This document shows positions 19,512 through 29,064 of a stretch of 64,000 bases of DNA, piece after piece. Every line of letters begins with the position of its first letter. The first letter of the stretch is position 1. The DNA comes from Prochlorococcus marinus XMU1402 (GTDB lineage Bacteria > Cyanobacteriota > Cyanobacteriia > PCC-6307 > Cyanobiaceae): positions 124,001 to 188,000 of the forward strand of contig NZ_JAAORD010000001.1 in the NCBI RefSeq assembly GCF_017696205.1, in the 5' to 3' direction. The translations under genes and the position numbers were made by a program. The notes beneath the pieces were generated by a model. It was not told the origin of the DNA, made no database searches, and worked only from the letters and a program-made list of their open reading frames with translations.

Positions 19512-20131
19512 ACAGATCACCGTCAAATAGAAGGCCGAGGAGAGGCTCAAATAAAAATTATTATTCTTCAAATCCGAGAGATATTGATTCTTTTGGTCAA
19601 AGAAATAGTAGGTTGCCTGCTTCTTCTGATCAAAAGATTAATTTTAGTACAGGGACCATTGCTGTACTTGCGGGGGTATTAATTTTAGGAGTTGGTATTG
19701 GAAGCGCTATTACCAGTACAACAGATGGTGGACAGGGAAATATAGCTAGTCAACAACAATTAGATATGGCTGTACCAGACCCTGAATTTTGTAGACAATG
19801 GGGAGCCAGTGCTTTTGTAATTGATGTTGAAATGTATACAACTCTTAATCCATCCACCAGTTTTGTAACGCAACCAGCTCTTCAGCCGGGTTGTGTAATT
19901 AGAAGAGAGAATTGGACAGTTTTACAAAAACAGGGAGCTATTAGTAATGAAGATGTAAGAGAATGTAAGCAAAGAATGAATACTTTTGCTTATATTGGCT
20001 CTATAAGAGACAAGCCTATAGTTAAATGTGTTTATCAGACTGATGTAAATGAAAATAAATTCATAATAAAAGGCGATGGTCAGGCCGAAGATGGTGGAGT
20101 TGGTATTAACAAAGAAGCTATTCAGTTCTGA
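19508..20131 (+). CDS. DUF3172 family membrane-anchored protein
   Basis: A 207-residue cyanobacterial protein starting at GTG that overlaps the ndhM stop. The first 45 residues are Arg/Asn/Ser-rich, followed by one transmembrane helix (about 50-70, [19 protein letters not shown]) and a conserved outer part containing [29 protein letters not shown] and [14 protein letters not shown]. Several cysteines could form disulfides on the lumenal or periplasmic side. Function unknown. The tight link with ndhM suggests a thylakoid role, but this is inference. Confidence 0.85.
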   Translation: MNRSPSNRRPRRGSNKNYYSSNPRDIDSFGQRNSRLPASSDQKINFSTGTIAVLAGVLILGVGIGSAITSTTDGGQGNIASQQQLDMAVPDPEFCRQWGASAFVIDVEMYTTLNPSTSFVTQPALQPGCVIRRENWTVLQKQGAISNEDVRECKQRMNTFAYIGSIRDKPIVKCVYQTDVNENKFIIKGDGQAEDGGVGINKEAIQF

Positions 20132-20137
20132 TTAGAT

Positions 20138-21082
20138 TTATATTTTCCTCAATGGGCTATCCAAACTAGCGAATTGCGGCAGAATATTTTTCTTGAAGAC
20201 CTCTGATGCTCTTGATGTATACCTTGATGGATTAGTAATTAATTTAAGCTCTCTTTTGACCTCTAGGTCAGCTATAAATGCTTTGTGGATTGTTCCAGCT
20301 GCTAATTCTCTTTCAATTGAAACAACTGGTAAAAAGGAAGCCCCTAAACCCGATTGAACTGCATTCTTGATTGCTTCAAGTGAGTTTAGCTCCATCTCAA
20401 TTTTTAATCTTTGAATTTCAAGTCCGGAGTCTTGTAGAAGTTTATCGACAACTTTTCTCGTTGTAGATTGAGAATCTAATGTTACAAAATTTAATTTGTA
20501 TAAATCTTCTTTTAAAAGTTCTTTTTTATTTGAAAGTGGGTGTTTAGAAGGCAAAACAAGTGCTAATTCATCTGTCGCATATGGAATCACTTGTAGCAGA
20601 TTTTCTAAATCTCCAGGTAATTGTCCACCAATAATTGCTAAATCAATTTGTCCATTGGCAACACTCCAGCCAGTTCTTCTAGTACTGTGAACTTGAAGTT
20701 GAACAGATACTTCAGGATATTTTTGTCTAAATAATCCTATCATTCTAGGCATTAGATAAGTTCCTGTGGTTTGACTCGCTCCAATAACAAGGGTTCCACC
20801 TTTTAAACTATTTAAATCTTCAATAGCTTTACAAGCTTCGTCACACTGATTCAAGATCCGTTCACAGTATTCAAGGAGTAGTCTGCCTGCTTCTGTTAAA
20901 AGAGCTTTTCTGCCCCCTCTATCAAAAATTGTGATTTCAAGTTGTTTTTCCAGATTTTGTATTTGCAAACTTACAGCAGGTTGGGTTACGTACAATAAAT
21001 CTGCAGCTTTCTTAAAACTTCCTTGAGCTGCTATTGCTTTTAATATTCTTAATTGGTCTAGAGTAAATGGTAATTCGGGCAT
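20138..21082 (-). CDS. rbcR: LysR-family regulator RbcR (Ycf30-like)
   Basis: A 314-residue LysR-type regulator. The winged helix-turn-helix (about 6-65) has [20 protein letters not shown] and [18 protein letters not shown]; the effector domain begins [18 protein letters not shown]. The sequence is closest to the RbcR/Ycf30 group that controls RuBisCO genes in cyanobacteria and red-lineage plastids. No rbcL is nearby. Other LysR regulators such as CmpR and NdhR are related; Prochlorococcus has very few, which supports RbcR. It diverges from the NnrU-family gene, and the gap holds two inverted repeats that might be operators. Confidence 0.88.
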   Translation of the reverse strand: MPELPFTLDQLRILKAIAAQGSFKKAADLLYVTQPAVSLQIQNLEKQLEITIFDRGGRKALLTEAGRLLLEYCERILNQCDEACKAIEDLNSLKGGTLVIGASQTTGTYLMPRMIGLFRQKYPEVSVQLQVHSTRRTGWSVANGQIDLAIIGGQLPGDLENLLQVIPYATDELALVLPSKHPLSNKKELLKEDLYKLNFVTLDSQSTTRKVVDKLLQDSGLEIQRLKIEMELNSLEAIKNAVQSGLGASFLPVVSIERELAAGTIHKAFIADLEVKRELKLITNPSRYTSRASEVFKKNILPQFASLDSPLRKI

Positions 21083-21095
21083 CCATTATCCCTAC

Positions 21096-21139
21096 AATTA
21101 TTTATAATTCTAGTACTAAGAAGCATTCTTGTTAAGAAT
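21096..21139. promoter_or_regulatory. Inverted repeats between rbcR and the NnrU-family gene
   Basis: Two short palindromes lie in the 82-base divergent gap: AATTAT-TT-ATAATT (21096-21109) and ATTCTT-GTT-AAGAAT (21125-21139). LysR regulators bind interrupted dyads near their own divergent promoters, so these are candidate RbcR sites. Base composition makes AT palindromes common, hence low confidence. Confidence 0.25.
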
Positions 21140-21164
21140 CAAATTTTTTGGATAATCAAATTTT

Positions 21165-21893
21165 ATGGAAACTCATAAAACTTCTTTAATAATATTAACC
21201 CTGATTTTTATTTTTGCAGTAATTCATAGTGGGGGAGCAGCTTTAAGAATTAAAGCAGAATCTTTTATGGGACCAAGAATATGGAGGTTATGCTTTGTTT
21301 TTTTTAGTTTGCCATCTGCAATAGTATTAATTAGTTATTTTTTGGCTCACAGATATGACGGAATCAGATTATGGAATTTGCAGAGTAATAATTTTGTTTT
21401 TGTAATAGTTTGGTTTCTAACTGCGATAAGTTTTTTATTTTTATATCCTGCTACTTATAATCTTCTTGAGATCCCGTCAGTGTTAAAACCTAAAGTGCGA
21501 ATTTATGGAACCGGGATAATGAGAATTACACGGCATCCCCAAGCATTTGGTCAGATAATTTGGTGTTTTGCTCATACTCTATGGATTGGCACATCTTTTA
21601 CATTAATAACTTCTATTGGGTTAATAATGCATCATCTTTTTGCTATCTGGCATGGGGATAAAAGATTAGCCTATAGATTTGGAGATGAATTTGAAAAGTT
21701 TAAACAAAATACTTCCATAATTCCCTTTGTAGCAATATTTGAAGGCAGACAAAAATTTAAGATTAAAGAGTTTTTTAGAATATCTCAACTTGGAATATTT
21801 ATTGCAATAGGAGTACTTTGGTGGTCTCATCAGTATATAAATATTGCTGTTAAAACATTTAATTCATCATTTTTGTCGGAATTTTTCAATTGA
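21165..21893 (+). CDS. NnrU-domain membrane protein, probable zeta-carotene isomerase (Z-ISO)
   Basis: A 242-residue polytopic protein with about six hydrophobic segments. It contains IHSGGAALRIKAE near residue 20, a RITRHPQAFGQIIWCFAH block and an IMHHLFAIWHGDKRL block, whose histidines are typical of the NnrU family. Plant and cyanobacterial members of this family (Synechocystis Slr1599) are the heme-dependent Z-ISO that isomerises 9,15,9'-tri-cis-zeta-carotene between the Pds and ZDS steps. It lies two genes from crtP/crtB, which supports that role. The family is clear; the exact function is inferred from known homologs and context. Confidence 0.8.
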   Translation: METHKTSLIILTLIFIFAVIHSGGAALRIKAESFMGPRIWRLCFVFFSLPSAIVLISYFLAHRYDGIRLWNLQSNNFVFVIVWFLTAISFLFLYPATYNLLEIPSVLKPKVRIYGTGIMRITRHPQAFGQIIWCFAHTLWIGTSFTLITSIGLIMHHLFAIWHGDKRLAYRFGDEFEKFKQNTSIIPFVAIFEGRQKFKIKEFFRISQLGIFIAIGVLWWSHQYINIAVKTFNSSFLSEFFN

Positions 21894-21927
21894 CAGTTTA
21901 AAATCTAAAGTATAAATTCTTTAAAAC

Positions 21928-23949
21928 ATGCCTCAAGCTTCAGAAATTGCCTGGTTAATTCCTGTTTTCCCACTTATTGGAGCAGTGCTTTCTGGTTTAG
22001 GACTGATAAGTATTAATAAGAAAATTAATAATTCCAGAGAAATTGTTTCTACAGGCCTGATTTCTTTTGTTGGCATTTCTGCTGTAATTAGTTATAAAGC
22101 TCTGATTGAACAAGTTAACGGTTATCAATCTGTAGAGAAATTATTTGTATGGGCTAATGCTGGAGATTTCACAATTCCAATGGGCTTTGTACTTGATCCT
22201 TTGGGTAGTGTAATGCTGGCTCTTGTAACTACCATAACTTTGTTGGTTATGATTTACTCTCATGGTTATATGGCACATGATAAGGGTTATGTGAGATTTT
22301 TTACATATTTAGCCCTATTTAGTAGTTCTATGATGGGACTAATAATCAGCCCAAATTTGTTGGAAATTTACGTTTTTTGGGAATTAGTAGGAATGTGCTC
22401 TTACTTATTGGTTGGTTTTTGGTACGACAGAGATGGTGCCGCTCACGCTGCACAAAAAGCATTTGTTGTTAATCGGGTAGGAGATTTTGGATTATTGCTA
22501 GGAATTCTTGGCCTATTTTGGGCAACAAATAGTTTTGATTTTAGTGAGATAGCTAATGGAATTTCTCAATCAGTATCTGATAATTCATTACCTGTTTGGG
22601 CTGCTTTACTACTTTGTTTTTTGGTGTTTTTAGGTCCAATGGCAAAATCTGCTCAGTTTCCTCTTCATGTATGGTTACCTGATGCGATGGAGGGACCGAC
22701 GCCGATTTCTGCACTTATCCATGCCGCTACTATGGTTGCCGCTGGAATATTTCTAGTAGCTAGACTTCAACCACTATATTCTATATTTCCTTCAATTCAG
22801 TTCATTATTGCTTTAGTTGGTACTATTACTTGTTTTTTGGGCGCTTCTATAGCTTTGACCCAAATGGATTTAAAAAAGGGTTTGGCATACAGTACCGTTT
22901 CTCAACTTGGTTATATGATGCTCGCGATGGGTTGTGGAGCTCCAGTAGCTGGAATATTTCATCTAGTAACTCATGCATGTTTTAAAGCAATGCTATTTTT
23001 AGGATCTGGTTCTGTTATTCATGCTATGGAAGAAGTAGTAGGTCATCAGCCTGTATTGGCACAAGATATGAGATTAATGGGCGGTTTAAGAAAAAAAATG
23101 CCATTTACATCGACAACATTCTTAATAGGTTGTGTAGCAATTAGCGGTATTCCTCCATTGGCAGGTTTTTGGAGTAAAGATGAGATACTCGGAAATGCAT
23201 TTATATCATTTCCAGCTTTTTGGTTTATAGGATTATTAACAGCTGGGATGACTGCTTTTTATATGTTTAGGCTGTATTTTTTGACATTTGAAGGGGATTT
23301 TAGAGGTGATAATACGGAATTACAAAAAGAGCTTTTAATGGCTTCTAAAGTTAATCTAGATGAAGAAAACGAAGAAGACCATGAAGAACATGGGTCCATT
23401 CATGAGTCTCCTTGGTCAATGACATTTCCATTAGTATTTCTAGCTGTACCCTCAGTAATTATCGGCTTTATGGGACTCCCATGGAATAGTAAATTTGCAA
23501 ATTTACTAGATCCCGAAGAAGCAGAAATTGCAAAAAATGCCTTTGAATTAAAAGAATTTTTGCCTTTAGCTATAGCATCTGTTGTAATCGCATCAGCTGG
23601 AATAATTATTGCTTACCAAGCATATTTTGCGAAAAAAATTAATTTATCAGTTTTATTTGCAGAGAAATTTCCCTCTATTAATAAATTTTTATCCAATAAA
23701 TGGTATCTAGATGATATTAACGAAAAGCTTTTTGTGAAGGGTAGTAGAAAACTAGCTAAAGAAGTTTTAGAAGTTGATTCTAAGGTAGTTGATGGCGTAG
23801 TAAATCTTACTGGACTTATTACTCTAGGAAGTGGAGAGGGTTTAAAATATTTTGAGACCGGTAGAGCTCAATTTTACGCTCTTATTGTTTTTGGAGGTGT
23901 AATTTTATTAGTTGCAATATTTGGGTTTCAATCTCCTCAGGTAACTTAA
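21928..23949 (+). CDS. ndhF: NDH-1 subunit F1 (NdhF)
   Basis: A 673-residue proton-pumping subunit related to NuoL/ND5, with about 16 hydrophobic helices. Conserved pieces include YVFWELVGMCSYLLVGFWY, the FLGPMAKSAQFPLHVWLPDAMEGPTP run in parts, and HLVTHACFKAMLFLGSGSVIH. It starts 34 bases after the NnrU-family gene and 109 bases before ndhD. The ndhF-ndhD pair gives the respiratory/cyclic NDH-1 type; no CO2-uptake paralogs occur in the window. Confidence 0.96.
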   Translation: MPQASEIAWLIPVFPLIGAVLSGLGLISINKKINNSREIVSTGLISFVGISAVISYKALIEQVNGYQSVEKLFVWANAGDFTIPMGFVLDPLGSVMLALVTTITLLVMIYSHGYMAHDKGYVRFFTYLALFSSSMMGLIISPNLLEIYVFWELVGMCSYLLVGFWYDRDGAAHAAQKAFVVNRVGDFGLLLGILGLFWATNSFDFSEIANGISQSVSDNSLPVWAALLLCFLVFLGPMAKSAQFPLHVWLPDAMEGPTPISALIHAATMVAAGIFLVARLQPLYSIFPSIQFIIALVGTITCFLGASIALTQMDLKKGLAYSTVSQLGYMMLAMGCGAPVAGIFHLVTHACFKAMLFLGSGSVIHAMEEVVGHQPVLAQDMRLMGGLRKKMPFTSTTFLIGCVAISGIPPLAGFWSKDEILGNAFISFPAFWFIGLLTAGMTAFYMFRLYFLTFEGDFRGDNTELQKELLMASKVNLDEENEEDHEEHGSIHESPWSMTFPLVFLAVPSVIIGFMGLPWNSKFANLLDPEEAEIAKNAFELKEFLPLAIASVVIASAGIIIAYQAYFAKKINLSVLFAEKFPSINKFLSNKWYLDDINEKLFVKGSRKLAKEVLEVDSKVVDGVVNLTGLITLGSGEGLKYFETGRAQFYALIVFGGVILLVAIFGFQSPQVT

Positions 23950-24058
23950 TTTCAATTGTGTGTCTTCACTGTTCATTAGGATGAAAAAATACAGATAATT
24001 TCTAGAATTTATTTAAGATAATTTTCTAATTAAATTGAATACTTGTTTTGCGACACAA

Positions 24059-25663
24059 ATGTTAGGTACCTTGGGGGCAGGATTGTCGACTTTTCCTTGG
24101 CTATCAGCTGCAATTTTGTTCCCAATTGGTAGTGCATTTGTTATACCTTTTTTCCCAGATAAAGGAGAGGGTAAAGAGGTTAGATGGTTTGCATTGTCTA
24201 TTGCATTAATAACTTTTTTAATAACTGTCGGTTCATATATAAATGGCTTCGATATTGATAATGAAAATGTTCAACTTAAGGAAAATTTGAATTGGCTCCC
24301 TGATTTAGGTCTTACATGGTCAGTTGGTGCTGACGGTATTTCGATGCCATTAATATTATTAACTAGTTTTATAACTGCTTTAGCAGTTCTAGCTGCATGG
24401 CCAGTAAAGTTTAAACCAAAGTTATTTTTCTTCTTAATATTAGTGATGGATGGGGGCCAAATCGCTGTATTTGCTGTTCAAGATATGCTTTTATTCTTTC
24501 TTACTTGGGAACTTGAATTAATCCCTGTATATTTACTATTGGCTATTTGGGGTGGCAAAAATAGACAATATGCTGCGACAAAATTCATTATTTATACAGC
24601 TGGCAGTTCTATATTTATTCTTCTAGCAGCATTGGCTATGGGTTTCTACGGTACAGAAATCCCCAACTTTGAGTTTTCTCACTTGGCAGAACAAGATTTT
24701 AGTCAAAAATTCCAAATCCTCTGCTATGTAGGTCTTTTAATTGCATTTGGGGTGAAACTTCCAATAGTACCTCTTCATACTTGGCTTCCTGATGCTCATG
24801 GAGAGGCTACGGCTCCTGTTCATATGCTTCTAGCGGGAATTTTATTAAAGATGGGAGGATATGCTCTTTTAAGATTTAATGCGCAATTATTACCTATAGC
24901 TCACGCTCAATTTGCCCCATTATTAATTGTTCTAGGTGTAGTAAATATAATCTATGCTGCATTAACTTCTTTTGCTCAAAGAAATCTAAAAAGAAAAATT
25001 GCATATAGTTCAATAAGTCATATGGGCTTCGTTCTTATTGGAATAGGAAGTTTTAGTAGTCTTGGAACGAGTGGTGCAATGCTTCAAATGGTTAGTCATG
25101 GATTGATTGGGGCTAGTTTATTTTTTCTTGTTGGGGCTACTTATGATAGAACAAAGACTCTGAAACTTGATGAAATGAGTGGTGTGGGACAAAAAATGAG
25201 AATCATGTTTGCACTATGGACTGCTTGCTCCCTAGCATCACTTGCTTTACCAGGTATGAGTGGATTTGTTTCGGAATTGATGGTATTTACAGGCTTTGTG
25301 ACAGATGAAGTTTATACACTCCCTTTTAGGATAGTTATGGCCTCTTTAGCTGCTATTGGTGTAATACTTACTCCTATTTATCTACTCTCAATGTTGCGAG
25401 AAATTTTCTTTGGCAAAGAAAATCCAAAATTAGCCGAAGAACGAAAACTTATTGATGCAGAGCCTAGGGAAGTCTATATTATTGCTTGTTTACTTTTGCC
25501 AATAATTGGAATAGGTTTATACCCAAGATTAGTTACTGAAAGTTATCTTGCTTCTATTAATAACCTTGTAGATAGAAATTTAACTGCAGTTAAAAGTGCT
25601 GCTAAAACAAATATTTTCTCAGGAACTAAGAAAAATGAGATTTTAAAAGCTCCAACAATTTAG
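24059..25663 (+). CDS. ndhD: NDH-1 subunit D1 (NdhD, chain 4)
   Basis: A 534-residue NuoM/ND4-like antiporter-type subunit with about 14 membrane helices. Key pieces are [39 protein letters not shown] and [18 protein letters not shown]. The frame is open upstream to a TTG at 24035, but the ATG at 24059 gives [17 protein letters not shown], the known picocyanobacterial N-terminus, so I chose it. It accompanies ndhF to form the distal membrane arm of NDH-1. Confidence 0.95.
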   Translation: MLGTLGAGLSTFPWLSAAILFPIGSAFVIPFFPDKGEGKEVRWFALSIALITFLITVGSYINGFDIDNENVQLKENLNWLPDLGLTWSVGADGISMPLILLTSFITALAVLAAWPVKFKPKLFFFLILVMDGGQIAVFAVQDMLLFFLTWELELIPVYLLLAIWGGKNRQYAATKFIIYTAGSSIFILLAALAMGFYGTEIPNFEFSHLAEQDFSQKFQILCYVGLLIAFGVKLPIVPLHTWLPDAHGEATAPVHMLLAGILLKMGGYALLRFNAQLLPIAHAQFAPLLIVLGVVNIIYAALTSFAQRNLKRKIAYSSISHMGFVLIGIGSFSSLGTSGAMLQMVSHGLIGASLFFLVGATYDRTKTLKLDEMSGVGQKMRIMFALWTACSLASLALPGMSGFVSELMVFTGFVTDEVYTLPFRIVMASLAAIGVILTPIYLLSMLREIFFGKENPKLAEERKLIDAEPREVYIIACLLLPIIGIGLYPRLVTESYLASINNLVDRNLTAVKSAAKTNIFSGTKKNEILKAPTI

Positions 25664-25786
25664 TTTCGTAAATTAATGCAATATTGTTTTGCGTCAAATA
25701 AATAAGAAGATATCTTATGTGTAGTTATTACCAAATTTAAAATATTCTCTTTAAACTCTATCGATAGTCAACAATTAGGGCCAAGA

Positions 25787-26608
25787 TTGTTGATTAAGTT
25801 TCTCCAAGACGCCGCTGGCAAAGGTGATCTTGATCCATGGGATATTGATGTAATAAGTGTAATTGATAGTTTTTTAGAGCAATATTCACATTCTTTTGAA
25901 AAAACTTCAAATAGTCATATTTCATATCAGAGGGATTTATCTGAGACGAGCGAGGCTTTTTTTGCGGCTTCTGTATTGGTGAATTTAAAGGCTCAAGTTT
26001 TAGAATCTGATGTTTTCAAAGAAAATTCTTCAGATTTTGAAGATGATTTTGAAGTTGATGATCAAGATTGGATAGATCAAGAATTTGATTTCCCAAAATA
26101 CCCTGAGAAATACTTAAGAAGAAGATCAGTAGCACAACCAATTCTTAAACGTACTACAACATTGGGAGAACTTGTAAGTCAATTAGAGTCTATTGCTGAA
26201 GTTATAGAAACCCAGGATCTTCTACTTATGAAGAGAAAACGAAATAAAAAATATTCTAATAAGTCTTTAATTTCTGAAGTCAAATCTTTAGCCCATAGTG
26301 AAAAACTACCGGAAACCACAAAAGAATTAGGTAAATTTATTGATGGGTGGGAAAAAGCATTGCAGTGGACTGATTTTGAATATTTAGTGAAGCAATGGCA
26401 AAAAGTTGTAAAAAATGATTTAGATAAAGATCGTCTTGGGGTCTTTTGGGCTTTGTTATTTTTATCTTCTGAAAATAAAATTAAAATTAAACAAATCAAT
26501 TCTTTATATGGCCCAATTCAAATAAAAAGAATAATTCCTGAAGGAGGATTAGCTCAATTGCCAATTGAAAATCTTGACGAAACAAATATCTCTACCACTG
26601 CTGTTTAG
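25787..26608 (+). CDS. scpA: Segregation and condensation protein A (ScpA), start unclear
   Basis: A kleisin-family protein of at least 273 residues that would bridge SMC heads during chromosome segregation. The KGDLDPWDIDVISVIDSFLEQ segment and the helical C-terminus match cyanobacterial ScpA. The first canonical start in frame is TTG at 25787, but this begins inside the conserved GPRLLIKFLQ motif, so the true start should lie upstream. The frame stays open back to 25706 and encodes a plausible IFSLNSIDSQQLGPR leader, yet without ATG, GTG or TTG (an ATT occurs at 25727). An ATG at 25717 is in another frame. Confidence 0.82.
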   Translation: MLIKFLQDAAGKGDLDPWDIDVISVIDSFLEQYSHSFEKTSNSHISYQRDLSETSEAFFAASVLVNLKAQVLESDVFKENSSDFEDDFEVDDQDWIDQEFDFPKYPEKYLRRRSVAQPILKRTTTLGELVSQLESIAEVIETQDLLLMKRKRNKKYSNKSLISEVKSLAHSEKLPETTKELGKFIDGWEKALQWTDFEYLVKQWQKVVKNDLDKDRLGVFWALLFLSSENKIKIKQINSLYGPIQIKRIIPEGGLAQLPIENLDETNISTTAV

Positions 26609-26627
26609 AAGCTTAATAGTAATAACG

Positions 26628-26633
26628 TATAAT
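26628..26633 (+). promoter_or_regulatory. Candidate -10 element before the sugar-nucleotide pyrophosphorylase gene
   Basis: A perfect TATAAT lies 23 bases before the ATG at 26657, and a GAGG ribosome binding site lies between them. No convincing -35 is seen, as is usual for picocyanobacterial promoters. Confidence 0.35.
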
Positions 26634-26656
26634 CTTTAAAAAGAGGTTTTGAATTT

Positions 26657-27835
26657 ATGAAGGCAATGATACTTGCGGCAGGAAAAGGTACACGTGTTCA
26701 GCCCATAACTCATATTATACCTAAACCAATGATACCGATTTTACAAAAACCTGTAATGGAGTTTCTTTTAGAACTCTTAAAAGAACATGGATTTAAAGAA
26801 ATAATGGTTAACGTTTCTCACCTTGCTGAAGAAATTGAAAATTATTTCAGGGATGGTCAAAGATTTGGAGTGGAGATTGCGTATAGTTTTGAGGGTAGGA
26901 TTGAAGACGGGGAGTTAATAGGAGATGCTTTGGGTTCAGCAGGAGGATTAAAAAAAATTCAAGATTTTCAAAATTTTTTTGATGAAACTTTTGTTGTACT
27001 TTGTGGCGATGCTTTAGTTGACTTAGATTTGACTGAAGCAGTAAAGAAACATAAAGAAAAGGGAGCAATTGCAAGTTTAATAACTAAAAAAGTAACGATT
27101 GATCAAGTATCAAGTTATGGAGTAGTAGTTTCAGATGATAATGGTCGAATCAAAGCATTTCAAGAAAAACCATCTATAGATCAAGCCTTAGGCGACTCTA
27201 TTAATACTGGTATTTATCTTTTTGAACCTGAAATTTTTAATTACATTCCATCAGGTGAAAAATTTGATATTGGTGCTGATCTCTTTCCTAAACTTGTTGA
27301 AATGGATTTACCATTTTTTGCACTACCAATGGATTTTGAATGGGTAGATATTGGAAAAGTTCCTGATTATTGGAGTGCCATTCGAAATGTATTATTAGGT
27401 AAGGTAAGACAAGTAGAGATCCCTGGTAAAGAAATTAGACCTGGAGTTTTCACTGGATTAAATGTTGCTGCGAATTGGGAAACGATAGATGTAAATGGTC
27501 CAGTATACATAGGTGGGATGACCCGAATTGAAGATGGTGCAAAGATTATTGGCCCTGCAATGATTGGACCAAGTTGTTGTATTTGCGAAGGTGCAACAAT
27601 TGATAATTCAATTATTTTTGATTATTCCAAAATTGGTAAGGGTGTTCGACTGGTTGATAAATTAGTTTTTGGCCGTTATTGTGTGGACAAAAATGGAGAT
27701 CACTTTGATTTGCAAGATGCATCGTTGGATTGGTTGATAACAGATTCTAGAAGATCTGATATGACTGAACCATCTCCACAGCAGAAGGCAATGGCAGAAT
27801 TGTTAGGTACTGATTTGATTAATATTCCAGATTAA
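26657..27835 (+). CDS. Sugar nucleotide pyrophosphorylase (mannose-1-phosphate guanylyltransferase type)
   Basis: A 392-residue nucleotidyltransferase. The N-terminal Rossmann-like domain opens MILAAGKGTRVQPITHIIPKP with the G9-K10-G11-T12-R13 nucleotide loop, has VVLCGDALVDLDL for metal and sugar binding, and is followed from about residue 250 by a left-handed beta-helix (repeated GP-x-I-G units). This architecture fits GDP-mannose or glucose-1-phosphate pyrophosphorylases for cell-surface polysaccharides; substrate is not decided by sequence alone. A GAGG motif precedes the start. Its 3' end overlaps metF by 17 bases on the other strand. Confidence 0.85.
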   Translation: MKAMILAAGKGTRVQPITHIIPKPMIPILQKPVMEFLLELLKEHGFKEIMVNVSHLAEEIENYFRDGQRFGVEIAYSFEGRIEDGELIGDALGSAGGLKKIQDFQNFFDETFVVLCGDALVDLDLTEAVKKHKEKGAIASLITKKVTIDQVSSYGVVVSDDNGRIKAFQEKPSIDQALGDSINTGIYLFEPEIFNYIPSGEKFDIGADLFPKLVEMDLPFFALPMDFEWVDIGKVPDYWSAIRNVLLGKVRQVEIPGKEIRPGVFTGLNVAANWETIDVNGPVYIGGMTRIEDGAKIIGPAMIGPSCCICEGATIDNSIIFDYSKIGKGVRLVDKLVFGRYCVDKNGDHFDLQDASLDWLITDSRRSDMTEPSPQQKAMAELLGTDLINIPD

Positions 27836-28736
27836 TGTTTGCTTTATCAAGAATCTCAGGGATTAAATGTTCAGACTTAACAGCCATTAGATGAATACCA
27901 TTTGCAATATTAATAAAATTATGAGCTTGCTCAGCTGCAATTTCTATACCTTCTTTTAAAGGGTCCTTAGCATTTTGAAGACGATTTAAAATATCTTCAG
28001 GAATGTTTGCGCCCGGTACATATTTGTTTATGAAGAGAGCGTTTTTATAGGATTTCAATAAGAATACACCTGCAATTACGGGTATCTCTAGAGGGTTGCT
28101 AACTTCTTCGCAAAATTCTATCAGATTTTCTTTTTTCATAACCATTTGAGTTTGTAAGAATTTAACTCCAGCCTCTTTTTTCTTCTTCATTCTATTTTTT
28201 AAACTTCTTAGATTTCTGCAACTTGGATCAGCCGCAGCTCCAGAAAAAATAAATGTTTTTTTATCGGGAAGTTCTCCAAAAGTTGGATCAATACCATTAT
28301 TGAATGCTTGAATTTGTTGAAGCAATCTAACTGATTCGAACTCGTGAACTGCTTTTGCATCTTGTTGATCCCCGGCTTTTACTGAATCACCGGTAATGCA
28401 TAAAATGTTTTTAATTCCTAAAGCATTTGCTCCAAGAATATCTGATTGTAAAGCAATTTTATTACGATCTCTGCAAGATATTTGCATTACTGGTTCTATA
28501 CCATTTTCCAGTAATAGTTTGGACATTGCCAAGCTGCACATTCTCATTACAGCTCTGCTTCCGTCAGTAATGTTAACAGCATGTACCTTATCTTTCAAAA
28601 GTTGTGCTATCTTAAGAGATCTTACGGGGCTACCACCTCTAGGCGGCATTAATTCTGCTGTAATTACTTTGGATTTTTTTTCTAAAGTCTGCTGAAGTTT
28701 TGATTTCAATTGCTTTTGTTTCCTACTTGGTAACAA
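27819..28736 (-). CDS. metF: Methylenetetrahydrofolate reductase
   Basis: A 305-residue TIM-barrel flavoenzyme that makes 5-methyl-THF for methionine synthesis. Conserved regions are ITAELMPPRGG, NITDGSRAVMRM, the LCITGDS strand and the FSGAAADPSCRN region. There is no ATG before the barrel, so TTG at 28736 is the start. It converges with the sugar-nucleotide gene, sharing 17 bases, and diverges from the PedR-like gene with 49 bases between. Confidence 0.88.
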   Translation of the reverse strand: MLPSRKQKQLKSKLQQTLEKKSKVITAELMPPRGGSPVRSLKIAQLLKDKVHAVNITDGSRAVMRMCSLAMSKLLLENGIEPVMQISCRDRNKIALQSDILGANALGIKNILCITGDSVKAGDQQDAKAVHEFESVRLLQQIQAFNNGIDPTFGELPDKKTFIFSGAAADPSCRNLRSLKNRMKKKKEAGVKFLQTQMVMKKENLIEFCEEVSNPLEIPVIAGVFLLKSYKNALFINKYVPGANIPEDILNRLQNAKDPLKEGIEIAAEQAHNFINIANGIHLMAVKSEHLIPEILDKANINLEY

Positions 28737-28785
28737 GTGTGATTAGATTGCTAAACTTAATTAATATAAAAAAGGAACTGTTTAA

Positions 28786-29064
28786 ATGCAAATGGTTGAA
28801 GAAGAAGTAAACAACATTGATATGATGGGTCTCTCAACAAGAGAGATGGAAATCATTGATCTCGTAGCTGATGGGCTGACAAATCAAGAAATTGCAGTAA
28901 AACTTACCATTAGTAAAAGAACTGTTGATAATCATGTAAGTAATATGTTTACAAAAACAGGTTCAAAAAATAGAGTAGCACTTTTAAATTGGGCAATGGA
29001 TAATGGAAAGATTTGTAGAGATGGATTTAATTGTTGTTCCCTCCCAGATTCAGATCAAGATTAG
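28786..29064 (+). CDS. pedR: Small LuxR-type redox regulator, PedR-like
   Basis: A 92-residue protein that is mostly one LuxR/NarL helix-turn-helix (about 14-75: LSTREMEIIDLVADGLTNQEIAVKL, then SKRTVDNHVSNMFTKT, in separate parts). The C-terminus is GKICRDGFNCC with cysteines at 77, 83 and 84. The same arrangement occurs in cyanobacterial PedR (Synechocystis Ssl0564), a light/electron-transport-responsive regulator switched by thioredoxin through a cysteine. A good AAGGA ribosome binding site lies nine bases before the ATG. Its 3' end overlaps the next gene on the other strand by 38 bases. Confidence 0.78.
   Translation: MQMVEEEVNNIDMMGLSTREMEIIDLVADGLTNQEIAVKLTISKRTVDNHVSNMFTKTGSKNRVALLNWAMDNGKICRDGFNCCSLPDSDQD

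Noticed and set aside
21890-21916. TTGACA and TATAAA spaced 15 bases just before ndhF
   Set aside because: The predicted transcription start would leave only a few bases before the ndhF ATG, and the -35 overlaps the previous gene's stop; chance match is more likely.
25700-25715. AAGATATCTT palindrome between ndhD and scpA
   Set aside because: A perfect 10-base palindrome but expected by chance in DNA this AT-rich; no partner site nearby.
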